DNA of 36,834 nt from an uncultured Alphaproteobacteria bacterium (lineage in GTDB: Bacteria > Pseudomonadota > Alphaproteobacteria > RF32 > CAG-239), in assembly GCA_944391515.1 (NCBI GenBank), contig CALXTW010000018.1, forward strand, positions 1 to 36,834, in the 5' to 3' direction. Shown here in pieces: positions 16,410 to 24,822 of the stretch. The number at the start of each line of letters is the position of its first letter. The stretch's first letter is position 1. The position numbers and the translations under genes were made by a program. The notes under the pieces were generated by a model. That model was not told the DNA's origin. It saw only the letters and a program-made list of their open reading frames with translations, and did not search any database.

Positions 16410-16985
16410 TTAAGTCCTATTGTCAATAATTTCAGGAATTTTCTCGCAAGTACCATTTTGCAAACAATACATAAAATAACTATCATAAGAGACATCGTCC
16501 GGAGAAACCCATATGTTATATAAGAAAGAGCTACCGCATAAACACAGGAGCAAGACGAAGGTTAAAAGCAATTTTTTTATTTTTGAAGAAATTTGAAAAG
16601 CATTAAAATCCCAAATAAGAATAATCAATGCATAGCTAATAATGCGCAAACAAATAATGATAATTCCGAATATCACAAGCAGTATAAAAGGATTGTATGG
16701 AAGAATATAAAACACATTTAAAGCTAAAAATTCCCCAAAAGTCATATTTAAGATATTAAAAGATAATATAAGAGGAATTTTCCACAATAAGGAAATCTTA
16801 GAAATATTTTTGACCTGTCCGTTGAAAGCAATTTTCCAAATTAAAAAAGGCACAATAAAGCCTACATAAATCGGAGGAATAATCAAAAACAAGAAAACGA
16901 ATTGCACCGGAAAAAGCAATGTTGACAACAACAAACCGATACATAAATATTTTTGTTTAGCATTTAGGGACATTTTATTTAGCAT
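16410..16985 (-). CDS. Polytopic membrane protein of unknown function
   Basis: I do not recognise it. It has about five hydrophobic helices (starting IGLLLSTLLFPVQFVFLFLII and LIWKIAFNGQ), then a last helix LLLTFVLLLCLCGSSFLYNIW and a short tail with two cysteines (MYCLQNGTCEKIPE) that may lie in the periplasm. The longest frame would begin at 17033, inside the terminator of the upstream gene, so I start it at the ATG at 16985 (MLNKMSLN, 191 aa); Met at 16973 is also possible. No good ribosome site is present. AT-rich codon use. Confidence 0.65.
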   Translation of the reverse strand: MLNKMSLNAKQKYLCIGLLLSTLLFPVQFVFLFLIIPPIYVGFIVPFLIWKIAFNGQVKNISKISLLWKIPLILSFNILNMTFGEFLALNVFYILPYNPFILLVIFGIIIICLRIISYALIILIWDFNAFQISSKIKKLLLTFVLLLCLCGSSFLYNIWVSPDDVSYDSYFMYCLQNGTCEKIPEIIDNRT

Positions 16986-17017
16986 TTTTTGATTATGTTG
17001 ACTATATAATAATAAAA

Positions 17018-17042
17018 ATAGCCGGTAAGTCAACCGGCTATT
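17018..17042 (-). terminator. Terminator after the 17047-17682 gene
   Basis: AATAGCCGGT pairs with ACCGGCTATT (10 bp), short loop, followed on the minus strand by a T-rich run. It overlaps the longest possible frame of the next gene and so argues for that gene's shorter start. Confidence 0.8.
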
Positions 17043-17046
17043 AAAT

Positions 17047-17682
17047 TTATTTAATTTTATTTTTTAAATATGGGGGTAAATATTCTTTACAGATTTGACT
17101 ATTCCCAGTTTTGAAACCTTTCCAACTTGCTTGAACGTCATTTTTTAAATCTTTTGCACTATCTTTAACTATTCCAAATATTCCTCCATATTGTTTTCTT
17201 AAAAGAGGATTAGTAGTCTTTTCATAAAAATCTTTTATTTCTTTTGCAACACCTCCTCCTAGTGTTTCAATCGCAGACAATATGCCTCCAGAAGCTCCAA
17301 CACAGCTTACAGCACTATGTTTGGCTGTATCTGAAATTTGTTTAGGGGCTAATTCTTTAGCCAATTTACTAGCTTTTTTTACCGAAGGAGTTCCATATTT
17401 TTCACCAATGGCATAAAAACCATTTGTTTTGTAAATGTTATAGGCATCTCCTAGAGCTTTTCCGATATTATATGATTGATTATACCTTTTTAAAGGAAGA
17501 GTTGCTTTATTATTAAATAAATCACGTTTTTCTAAATAAGAAAAATCATTTTCCAACAAATTTTTAGAACTGAATTGATTAGATTTATTCTTATCTCTCA
17601 AAGGTGTGGAAGACTTTTTATTATTTTGGCTCATTTCTAATTCAGGGTCATCCTGCACAATATATTGAATTAAATTAGGCAT
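17047..17682 (-). CDS. Soluble orphan protein of unknown function
   Basis: The start is the ATG at 17682 (MPNLIQYIVQDDPE), which has a strong GAGGAG site 5 nt upstream; the longer frame to 17751 would run through the dnaJ terminator. The product is 211 residues with a polar, Asn/Lys/Ser-rich first half. The second half has a small, mildly hydrophobic GASGGILSAIETLGGGVAKEI stretch (split here over 132-152), flanked by lysine-rich helices. No signal peptide or known domain is recognised. It has its own terminator. A secreted effector-like or structural role cannot be claimed from sequence. Confidence 0.65.
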   Translation of the reverse strand: MPNLIQYIVQDDPELEMSQNNKKSSTPLRDKNKSNQFSSKNLLENDFSYLEKRDLFNNKATLPLKRYNQSYNIGKALGDAYNIYKTNGFYAIGEKYGTPSVKKASKLAKELAPKQISDTAKHSAVSCVGASGGILSAIETLGGGVAKEIKDFYEKTTNPLLRKQYGGIFGIVKDSAKDLKNDVQASWKGFKTGNSQICKEYLPPYLKNKIK

Positions 17683-17714
17683 ATTTTTCTCCTCGTTTGT
17701 AAATTTAAAATAAA

Positions 17715-17743
17715 AAAATCCGAAGAAAAAATCTTCGGATTTT
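17715..17743 (-). terminator. Terminator of dnaJ
   Basis: A perfect 12-bp stem (17715-17726 with 17732-17743) with a 5-nt A/T loop, followed by a T run on the minus strand. Confidence 0.88.
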
Positions 17744-17827
17744 GTACACACTTATCCTTAAGTGGCAATTTAATATATACAACATTTTTGCCTAAAAATC
17801 AAGGATTATTTTCCTATTTTGTTTTTT

Positions 17828-18979
17828 TTAAGCCACAAACAGGTCTTTTATTCTATCAAAAAAGCCTTTTGCCTCAGGTTGGCAACTCTCATCTTTGCTG
17901 ATTGAGCGAAATTCTTCGAGTAACTCTTTTTGCCTTGCTGAGAGATTGACCGGAGTTTCTACGCGGAATTTTACAAACAAATCGCCTCTGCGTTTTGAGC
18001 GCAAGATGGACATACCCTTGTCAGCCACTTTAACTTGTTGGTCAGATTGCGTTCCCGGCTTAATTTCAATTTCTATGCTGTCGCCCTCAATTCCTGGAAT
18101 TTCAATTTTTCCACCTAAGGCAGCACAAGCCATTGAGATAGGAACTTTGGTATAAAGATTTGCTCCCTCTCGAACATAGAGTTTATGGCTTTTGACCGTA
18201 ATAAAGACATATAAATCACCGTTTCTTCCGCCTCTTAATCCGGGTTCTCCTTCTCCCGGAACTCTCATGCGGGTATCGGTTTCAATCCCTGCGGGAATTT
18301 TAATCTTGAGGAGCTTTTCTTTATGAATAACGCCTTCGCCGGAACATTTTTTGCACTTGTCTTTAATAATTCTGCCTGTTCCTTTACAGGTCGGACAAGT
18401 TTGTTCAACAATGAAAAAGCCGCCTTGACGCATTTGAACTTTACCATGTCCGTGGCAAGTCGTACAAATCGGCGGTTCTTTGCCATCAGCCGTACCAAAG
18501 CCGTTGCAGTCTTCACAAACCTGAGAAGAGGGGATAGAAATCTCTTTTTCAACACCGGTAAAGGCTTCTTCCAAAGAAATCTCCAAATTATAGCGCACGT
18601 CAGCCCCATCTCTGGCATAAGAGCGTGAATTTGCGTTGCGTTGTTGTCCGCCACCCATAAAATCTGAGAAAATATCTGAGAAAATATCGGAGAAACCGCC
18701 ACTGCCAAAATTAAACTCAAATCCGCCGAACGGATTTCCACCGCCCATACCCGAAGTAAAGGCTTGGTGTCCGTAGCGATCATATGCGGCACGTTTTTGC
18801 TCATCTTTGAGGACATCATAAGCCTCATTAATTTTCTTAAACTTAGACTCAGCCTCTTTATCACCCGGATTGCGGTCAGGGTGATACTTCATCGCCAATC
18901 GCCGATAAGATTTCTTAATTTCGTCGCCGTTTGCATCACGGCTGACTTCCAATAGTTCGTAATAGTCTTTTTCAGTCAT
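17828..18979 (-). CDS. dnaJ: Chaperone protein DnaJ (Hsp40)
   Basis: A full-length type I DnaJ (383 aa) that delivers clients to DnaK and stimulates its ATPase. The J domain has HPD at 33-35. A Gly/Phe-rich linker follows (GGGNPFGGFEFNFGSGGFSD). Four zinc-binding CxxCxGxG repeats are intact: CEDCNGFG, CTTCHGHG, CPTCKGTG and CKKCSGEG. The C-terminal substrate-binding domains are complete. dnaJ is not next to dnaK: dnaK is 7.7 kb away on the other strand. Each has its own heat-shock-like promoter, so co-regulation is probably kept in trans. grpE is not in the window. Confidence 0.97.
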   Translation of the reverse strand: MTEKDYYELLEVSRDANGDEIKKSYRRLAMKYHPDRNPGDKEAESKFKKINEAYDVLKDEQKRAAYDRYGHQAFTSGMGGGNPFGGFEFNFGSGGFSDIFSDIFSDFMGGGQQRNANSRSYARDGADVRYNLEISLEEAFTGVEKEISIPSSQVCEDCNGFGTADGKEPPICTTCHGHGKVQMRQGGFFIVEQTCPTCKGTGRIIKDKCKKCSGEGVIHKEKLLKIKIPAGIETDTRMRVPGEGEPGLRGGRNGDLYVFITVKSHKLYVREGANLYTKVPISMACAALGGKIEIPGIEGDSIEIEIKPGTQSDQQVKVADKGMSILRSKRRGDLFVKFRVETPVNLSARQKELLEEFRSISKDESCQPEAKGFFDRIKDLFVA

Positions 18980-19023
18980 TTTTTACAGCTGTTTAAAAAT
19001 TAGAAATTTCAAAGTTTATCTTT

Positions 19024-19052
19024 ATTTAGGGGCATAATTTGTAAAAAGCAAG
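19024..19052 (-). promoter_or_regulatory. Possible RpoH (sigma-32) promoter of dnaJ
   Basis: On the minus strand CTTGCT (19047-19052) is followed after 17 bp by CTAAAT (19024-19029), near the alphaproteobacterial heat-shock consensus CTTGAC-N17-CYTATNT. The -10 fit is weaker than at dnaK. Confidence 0.5.
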
Positions 19053-19190
19053 CCCAAATAGCTTTGTAAATAAAAATTAAACAATTTTTTGCTATATTTT
19101 CAGTATGTTTTGATATTTTAGACAAAAAGTATTGTGAAAAGACAAAAAATGTGTTATTTTAATATAAAATAACCTTTGCGGAGAATAAAT

Positions 19191-22046
19191 ATGGCGGAAA
19201 ATAAAGTCTCAACTCAAAATATGGAACTTTTGAATAAATATTTTGAATTAAATCCGGAAGTAAAAAAGCAGTTTGACGCGATGACCCCGGCTGAAAAAAG
19301 CGCTTTTCAGGAAAAATTTTTTAGAGAATTAAAGACTGAACGTTTGCAAGAACTTCACCGTGGCCGCAACAGTGATGAATGGCAACTGACTATTGATAAC
19401 TTAAATATCCAAGTTTTGCAGGTCATGAAGAAGGCCCCGGCCAATTTAGCAAAAATGCCGCCCAAAAAACGCCGCGAAACAATCGAAAAAACGCTTAATT
19501 CCTTTACGGTAGAAGAAAATGCACAATTTATTCAATTAAGCAATCAAGCCAAAAAACAACTTCTTGAAAATTTTCCGCCCAAAAAATTATTGGCCGTTGC
19601 TGCTCGGTTAGAGGAATTGATTGCTCAATCACAAAATGCCGCCACCAAACAAGCCCTGAGCTCTCAGTTGAGCATGGTAAATGAAGAAATTCTGCAAACC
19701 GTTCAAGAAATGGCCAAAGGAACCAATAAGGAAAAACCCGAAGGCATAATCATTGACCAAACCAACATTGCCGATGTTTATGAAGGGGCAAATATGTTGT
19801 TGGATTATGCCGAAAAGAAGTTTTTCCAAAACAAAGCAACGAACGAAACCACCGCTGTTCGCCAACATCTTGAAACTCAAATTGACATTTATGATGAAGC
19901 GCACGGGCTTAAAGGCCTAACACCTGATGACTTGGCAAGAGTAGAGGCCAATTACAAAAAAGCCGGAAAACTTGCCGGTAAAGTTGCAATAGATGAAAAT
20001 ATTCAAACCGTTCTCTCCAATCTTGAGTTTATGGATGAAAAAGGCAATCCGGAAAAAGACCAAGCCGCACAACAAAAATTGCTCTATGAGACCATAAAAG
20101 AAGAGGCGGTTCGCAATCTTGCCGGTACAAAGGGTGATATTACCGAAGATATGGTAAAACAAGAAATCGGTAAAGTCGCCGCGACAAAAGTTGCCGCTTT
20201 GGTAATGGGTAGTGAATTTTCAATGGCGCAAAACCCCAACCAAGCCAAGGCAGCATTGCAAGATTTGCTGAGTGGTAAAAAATATCAAGTCAGCAATCCG
20301 GCCTTTATTGGTTACAATGCTGAATACACCAATAGCTCATTAGGCTATTTGGATAGATTAGCCCACAAAATCGGCAATACGGCACCGGTATTAGGGCAAA
20401 TGTATCGTAAAGTTCAAAAGTTTGATAAAACTTGTATAGATCGTTTTGGTCCAGCTTATGTTAAAGCAAAAAAACTACTTCATGTAATGAAAGGCAACAG
20501 CCTCCGCTCTGTTCCAATGGCAGCGCTCAGCATGACATTAACCCATGTTCAGCCTTATGGAGCCATTGCAATGGCCGGTGTCTGCGTTGGTGTGGCAGCT
20601 TACCGCTTAGCTAAGAGCTATAAAGAATTGAAAAAAGAAGCCAAAGCCAAAGGTGAAAATTTCGGAGCCTTTGACTTCTTGAAAAAACACGGTATAGATA
20701 TTGCCATTACCGCTATTTCAGCCACCGGAACAGCGCTAGGCGTTCCGATGTTGGGTAAAGCCGCTATGGGTATCAATGCCGCCCGCACCGGTATCAAGAC
20801 TTTTAAAGAAAAATACAAAGAAGGCAATAAATTCTGGACCGCCTTTGGCAAAGCAGCCGCGGCAGCTTCGACGACGGCAGTAACAACTTATTTAACAGCT
20901 TCATTAACCAGCGGTATTTTGCAATCAACAGGCTTTGGCCCTTGGTTAGATACCCAATTTGGTCGCACAATTGAAACCGGCGAATGGGTTAAAGATACCG
21001 ACGGACACAAAAGCTATGACTACAGTGATAAAGATATTCAAGCCGCAGAAAAGTTTAATGAAACACCGTCTCGCCACTTTGAATATGTTGGTAAAGGTCA
21101 CACTATAGCCGATTATAATAATCCGGATAACTATGAAAACCGCGCATGGTATAGCGAAGACCAACACGAAATGGCAACCAAGAGCATTCAAGAAGGCATG
21201 AGCAAATTAGGTTGGGAAGAAGGCTCAGAAGAAGTAATGCTCAAAAAATTAGCCTCTTTCACGCGAGAATATGCAAATCTTGATCATCCGGTCAATGATG
21301 GCTCAGGTCGTACGGTAGGCGAAGTATTTACCTGTAAAGATGGCGATTACTCCGTAAATCCGCAACAATTGCTCGATAAAGTTTTAGCCGGTGAAACAAT
21401 GAACGAAACCGATTGCAGATTGCTCCATAATTTGCAATTTGCCTCCAGCCCGCAAGGTCATGGTTTGGTTGATGTTGGTATTAAACCTGAAGAATTATAT
21501 TCTTACGATACCGGTAAGCCGCATGGTGTAATTATCAATGAAACCGAAGGTGGTGGACATTGGCAAACAGGTGAAACCAAAATTCCGAATGAACCTGGAA
21601 TATTTGTTCCTGCTATTGCTTATGATGAGCAATATCAAGGCCAACTCATGAAGTTAAATGAACGTGTCGGCGCCAGAGGACATTTCTGGGCTACGGTAAA
21701 CAAAGTAATTTTACCAACTCCGCCGCAAACCGGAAAAACACCGACACCTCCTCAAAAGGATAATACTCCGCCGCAAAAAGGAGGCAACCAGCCCCCGGCA
21801 AAAGGTGGTAACCAACCTCCGGCAAAAGGAGGAAATCAACCTCCCGAAAATGGTGACAACCAACCAAGTTTGATTAACATCAATCGAGGAATTGGTGAAC
21901 CGGTAGGAGATGCGATGAATCCAGAATACTCAGATGGAGCCTTGACAGTTGAATTCGGTCCATCTTATGAAAATAAGAAATCTCAAAAACCTGTAACAGG
22001 ATTTTTTACCAAAATGATCAGAAAAATAAAAGGAAACAATAAATAA
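19191..22046 (+). CDS. Large orphan protein with hydrophobic core and proline-rich repeats
   Basis: I do not recognise this 951-residue protein. The start is the ATG at 19191 with GCGGAG upstream; a TTG 15 bp earlier is unlikely. Residues 1-390 are polar and helical. About 420-580 contain several hydrophobic segments (VPMAALSMTLTHVQPYGAIA, IAMAGVCVGVAAYRLAKSYK, KAAAAASTTAVTTYLTASLT) split by lysine-rich stretches. About 580-845 is acidic and globular-looking. Then come proline-rich tandem repeats (KGGNQPPA) and a basic end (TKMIRKIKGNNK). No N-terminal signal peptide is seen. It is followed by a terminator. The layout resembles multi-domain secreted or membrane-inserting proteins, but that is only a shape resemblance. 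Confidence 0.75.
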   Translation: MAENKVSTQNMELLNKYFELNPEVKKQFDAMTPAEKSAFQEKFFRELKTERLQELHRGRNSDEWQLTIDNLNIQVLQVMKKAPANLAKMPPKKRRETIEKTLNSFTVEENAQFIQLSNQAKKQLLENFPPKKLLAVAARLEELIAQSQNAATKQALSSQLSMVNEEILQTVQEMAKGTNKEKPEGIIIDQTNIADVYEGANMLLDYAEKKFFQNKATNETTAVRQHLETQIDIYDEAHGLKGLTPDDLARVEANYKKAGKLAGKVAIDENIQTVLSNLEFMDEKGNPEKDQAAQQKLLYETIKEEAVRNLAGTKGDITEDMVKQEIGKVAATKVAALVMGSEFSMAQNPNQAKAALQDLLSGKKYQVSNPAFIGYNAEYTNSSLGYLDRLAHKIGNTAPVLGQMYRKVQKFDKTCIDRFGPAYVKAKKLLHVMKGNSLRSVPMAALSMTLTHVQPYGAIAMAGVCVGVAAYRLAKSYKELKKEAKAKGENFGAFDFLKKHGIDIAITAISATGTALGVPMLGKAAMGINAARTGIKTFKEKYKEGNKFWTAFGKAAAAASTTAVTTYLTASLTSGILQSTGFGPWLDTQFGRTIETGEWVKDTDGHKSYDYSDKDIQAAEKFNETPSRHFEYVGKGHTIADYNNPDNYENRAWYSEDQHEMATKSIQEGMSKLGWEEGSEEVMLKKLASFTREYANLDHPVNDGSGRTVGEVFTCKDGDYSVNPQQLLDKVLAGETMNETDCRLLHNLQFASSPQGHGLVDVGIKPEELYSYDTGKPHGVIINETEGGGHWQTGETKIPNEPGIFVPAIAYDEQYQGQLMKLNERVGARGHFWATVNKVILPTPPQTGKTPTPPQKDNTPPQKGGNQPPAKGGNQPPAKGGNQPPENGDNQPSLININRGIGEPVGDAMNPEYSDGALTVEFGPSYENKKSQKPVTGFFTKMIRKIKGNNK
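21777..21866 (+). repeat. In-frame 24-bp tandem repeats coding KGGNQPPA
   Basis: Three full 24-bp units (21777-21800, 21801-21824, 21825-21848) and a degenerate fourth. Units differ at synonymous positions, so the protein repeat is kept. Preceded by looser PPQK/TPPQ units. Confidence 0.88.
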
Positions 22047-22050
22047 AACA

Positions 22051-22080
22051 AAAACCGGAGGAACTTCCTCCGGTTTTTTT
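22051..22080. terminator. Terminator after the 951-aa protein gene
   Basis: A 12-bp perfect stem (22051-22062 with 22066-22077), 3-nt loop, T run to 22081. The A run on the other side lets it also serve the convergent glycosyltransferase-like gene. Confidence 0.88.
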
Positions 22081-22082
22081 GT

Positions 22083-23129
22083 TTAGTATAAGATATGTTT
22101 TTCAACAATTTTAAGAAAGAGAATTTTGAATATATTTAATTTAAAACAATTTTCGGATTTTTTAGATTTTACTTTCATAAAAGGAATGCATCCAAACAGA
22201 TAAAAAGTTTTAGATTTATCTGTCGTAATTGTCTTTAATACCGGAATTTTCCCGAACAAATAAGCCGTATGATATGTTTCCTTTATGTATGAAAATTTAA
22301 CAATATTTTGTTGCAAACAAGAAACGACGTAAGGATTAAATTCCAATACTTCGGGATGACGTATTTCTGTTAATTCATAAGTTGGAGTGCACAAATAAGG
22401 ATTTTGGGTGCAATCAAAATGCAATCCGCCAACGCCAATATTAGAAACGAGGTTTCTGGTTGGCAAAATGCAAGCACCTCGGTTTTTCATAATGGTTAAA
22501 TTCCATTGAATATCCCAAGTTGAAACATCTTCATTATTTTGAAAACCTTTTAATATGTTATTATAATAATGAGTTACTTCAGGAACATTTGTGAAACCGT
22601 CAAAAATATGGTCATAACTGTCATCAACGACAAATTTATAATTAGGTAACCACCTATCAGCCCAGGTAGCCCACCCCCAGGCCCATGCTTCATAAAGAAA
22701 GTAATAGCTGTAAAAACTAGGAATAGCATTTAATGGATTATAGCCGGAGATATTCCAAACACGCTTGTCGTCCCTGTATTTCTCTAACAATTCAGAGCAA
22801 TAGGTAAAGAAAGAGTCATTAGGAATACAATCATCTTCCAAGATAATACCTTCTTTTTCATTTTCAAAAAACCAAGTAATAAAACGATGAATATGTTTTG
22901 CTCCCTGATTCTTATCCAAGAATTTTGTTGTTACTTTGCAATCCCAGTCCACCTGAGACAAGACATAATCTCTAACGGCAAAAACTTTTTCTTTTTCCCC
23001 TTCAACATTGTCTCTAGGTGCATCACATGCTATATACAACCGCTTAGGAGCCGCTTTCCTCAATTGCGGTAACATTTTTTCTACGGTATCTTGGCGATTA
23101 AATATAATTAATAAGACTGGAGTTTCCAT
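22083..23129 (-). CDS. Glycosyltransferase-like protein (nucleotide-diphospho-sugar transferase fold)
   Basis: The start METPVLLIIFNRQDTVEKML is typical of GT-A fold proteins that bind nucleotide sugars. GIILEDDCIPNDSFF carries the acidic DxD-like motif for metal and sugar nucleotide. NISGYNP and YEAWAWGWATWADRW are also typical of this group, often annotated as sugar transferase in surface polysaccharide loci. I choose the ATG at 23129 (348 aa), preceded by TAGGGTAG; longer starts to 23186 are less likely. The C-terminal 70 residues (FGKIPVLK ... FGCIPFMKVK) hold repeated 'LFGxIPxxK' phrases that are often seen as tails in glycosyltransferases. No other polysaccharide genes are nearby, so the glycan is unknown. 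Confidence 0.85.
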   Translation of the reverse strand: METPVLLIIFNRQDTVEKMLPQLRKAAPKRLYIACDAPRDNVEGEKEKVFAVRDYVLSQVDWDCKVTTKFLDKNQGAKHIHRFITWFFENEKEGIILEDDCIPNDSFFTYCSELLEKYRDDKRVWNISGYNPLNAIPSFYSYYFLYEAWAWGWATWADRWLPNYKFVVDDSYDHIFDGFTNVPEVTHYYNNILKGFQNNEDVSTWDIQWNLTIMKNRGACILPTRNLVSNIGVGGLHFDCTQNPYLCTPTYELTEIRHPEVLEFNPYVVSCLQQNIVKFSYIKETYHTAYLFGKIPVLKTITTDKSKTFYLFGCIPFMKVKSKKSENCFKLNIFKILFLKIVEKHILY

Positions 23130-23310
23130 AATTACTACCCTACGCATAAAAGTGAGAAATAAAAAATCGTTTTTATATCTAATCATAAAAGTTGTAATTG
23201 CAACGATAGAGGTAATAAAAGTATATATAAAAATAAAAGTTTTGAATTTTGATTTACTTTAAATTCAAAGCTAATATAATTTAACGAAACAGCGAGAAAA
23301 GGAAATCAAC

Positions 23311-24810
23311 ATGTTGAGCTTAAAGCATCTTCCTATAAGTTCTTTTAATGAAAATTTGGCATACCTCCACAAAGACTGCACGGCTTATCGGGTAGATGAA
23401 ATCAAATCGCTCACGAAGATAGAAATTCATGGAGGTGTTAAAACCATATATGCCTTTTTGCAAATTGTGGATGATGCCAAATTGGTTAAGCCCAATGAAA
23501 TTGCGCTCAATGAAGAGGCTTTCAATCAAATAAATTTGCCTGAAAATGCTAATATTTCCATTTCTTTATCAACCCCGCCTCCGTCTTTAGCTTCGGTTAA
23601 AAGAAAAATCGCCGGTAATATTTTAAGTTCAGGTGAATATAGTTCAATCATCAATGATATTACGTCGCGTCGTTATTCTAATATGGATATAGCCTCGTTT
23701 TTGGTTGCCAGTGGCTCTTTTATGAGTGCGCCTGAAGTTTTGTCATTAACCGAGGCATTGGTAGGGGATAATATCTTTCACTGGGATAATGAAGCAATAG
23801 TCGTTGACCACCACTGTTTAGGAGGTGTTCCCGGCAATAAAACCGATATCATAATCAGTGCTATCGTTGGTGCCTATGGTTTACCAATGCCCAAAACAGC
23901 ATCGCACTCTCTTACATCTTGCGCCGGTGTCGCTGATACTTTTGCTGTTTTAGCCAATGTTGAAATAGATGATAAAACCTTTAAAAAATTGGTGCAAGAA
24001 AATCGTGCCGCAATAGCAAGCTATGATAGCTTGAATATCGCTCAAGCGAGTAAACAAATATCAGCGGTTGAGCGCCAAATAGGACTTACTCAGCAAGAGC
24101 ATATTGCAGCCTCTATTTTGGCAATTAAACTGGCAGCAGGCGTTACGCATTTACTAATAGATATTCCTGTTGGTCCCAAAGCACGCATCAAAAGCACGAC
24201 CGAGGCCATGCGCTTAAGAAAACTAATAGAATATGTCGGAGATATGCTCTCTATGGAGATAGACGTAGTTATTACTGACGGCAGCGAGCCGATAGGCAAT
24301 GGCGTTGGAGCCGTGTTGGAAGCCCGCGATGTGATGAAAGTTTTGCGCAACAAAGATGATGCTCCGCAAGATTTGCTTGAAAAATCACTTTTCTTAGCCG
24401 GACGTTTGCTTGAGTTTGACCCCAAACTCAGAGGAGGACAAGGCTACCACGTTGCTAAAGAGATATTAACATCAGGCAGAGCCCTAGACGTTATTAATAA
24501 GATGATACATGCTCAAGGCAAAGCACCACAGCCCCAACTTGGACATTTAACGCGGGATATTGTTTCCAATGTTAATGGTGTTGTAGAGGCGATAGATACA
24601 GCCAGAATCAACAAAATCGGTGTTTGGGCAGGAGCGGGACAATATGCCGGAGCTGGATTGGATTTGTTGAAAAAAGTGGGCGATAAAGTTGAACAAGGTG
24701 AAACCTTGTATCGTATTCATTCATGCAATTCCACGGATTTTGCCTATGCCAATTCTGTTGTGGAAGGCTATACCGGTTACGAAATCTCCGGCCATAACAG
24801 CAATTACTAA
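23311..24810 (+). CDS. Thymidine/AMP phosphorylase family protein with altered active site
   Basis: The product is 499 residues, the long form of the family (about 500 aa; archaeal AMP phosphorylases and bacterial 'putative thymidine phosphorylases'), which cleaves N-glycosidic bonds with phosphate. The three parts are present: an N-terminal extension (1-95), the helical plus alpha/beta phosphorylase core (GGVPGNKT at 171-178, LLIDIPVGPKARIKS, DGSEPIGNGVGAVLEARDV), and a C-terminal domain. Several expected residues differ. DHHCLGG has His167 where the phosphate-binding Lys of DKHxxGG is expected. KTASHSLTSCAGVADT has His for the Arg of SSRAITSPAGTADT. The usual WGG segment reads SYDSLNIA. The substrate may differ or activity may be lost. 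An AGGA site precedes the ATG. The next gene follows after 12 bp. Confidence 0.85.
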   Translation: MLSLKHLPISSFNENLAYLHKDCTAYRVDEIKSLTKIEIHGGVKTIYAFLQIVDDAKLVKPNEIALNEEAFNQINLPENANISISLSTPPPSLASVKRKIAGNILSSGEYSSIINDITSRRYSNMDIASFLVASGSFMSAPEVLSLTEALVGDNIFHWDNEAIVVDHHCLGGVPGNKTDIIISAIVGAYGLPMPKTASHSLTSCAGVADTFAVLANVEIDDKTFKKLVQENRAAIASYDSLNIAQASKQISAVERQIGLTQQEHIAASILAIKLAAGVTHLLIDIPVGPKARIKSTTEAMRLRKLIEYVGDMLSMEIDVVITDGSEPIGNGVGAVLEARDVMKVLRNKDDAPQDLLEKSLFLAGRLLEFDPKLRGGQGYHVAKEILTSGRALDVINKMIHAQGKAPQPQLGHLTRDIVSNVNGVVEAIDTARINKIGVWAGAGQYAGAGLDLLKKVGDKVEQGETLYRIHSCNSTDFAYANSVVEGYTGYEISGHNSNY

Positions 24811-24822
24811 AGGATATGTCTT

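Noticed and set aside
16986..17033. N-terminal extension of the 16410 gene to 17033.
   Set aside because: The extension begins inside the terminator hairpin of the upstream gene.
17683..17751. N-terminal extension of the 17047 gene to a start at 17751.
   Set aside because: It would translate through the dnaJ terminator, and the ATG at 17682 has a perfect GAGGAG site.
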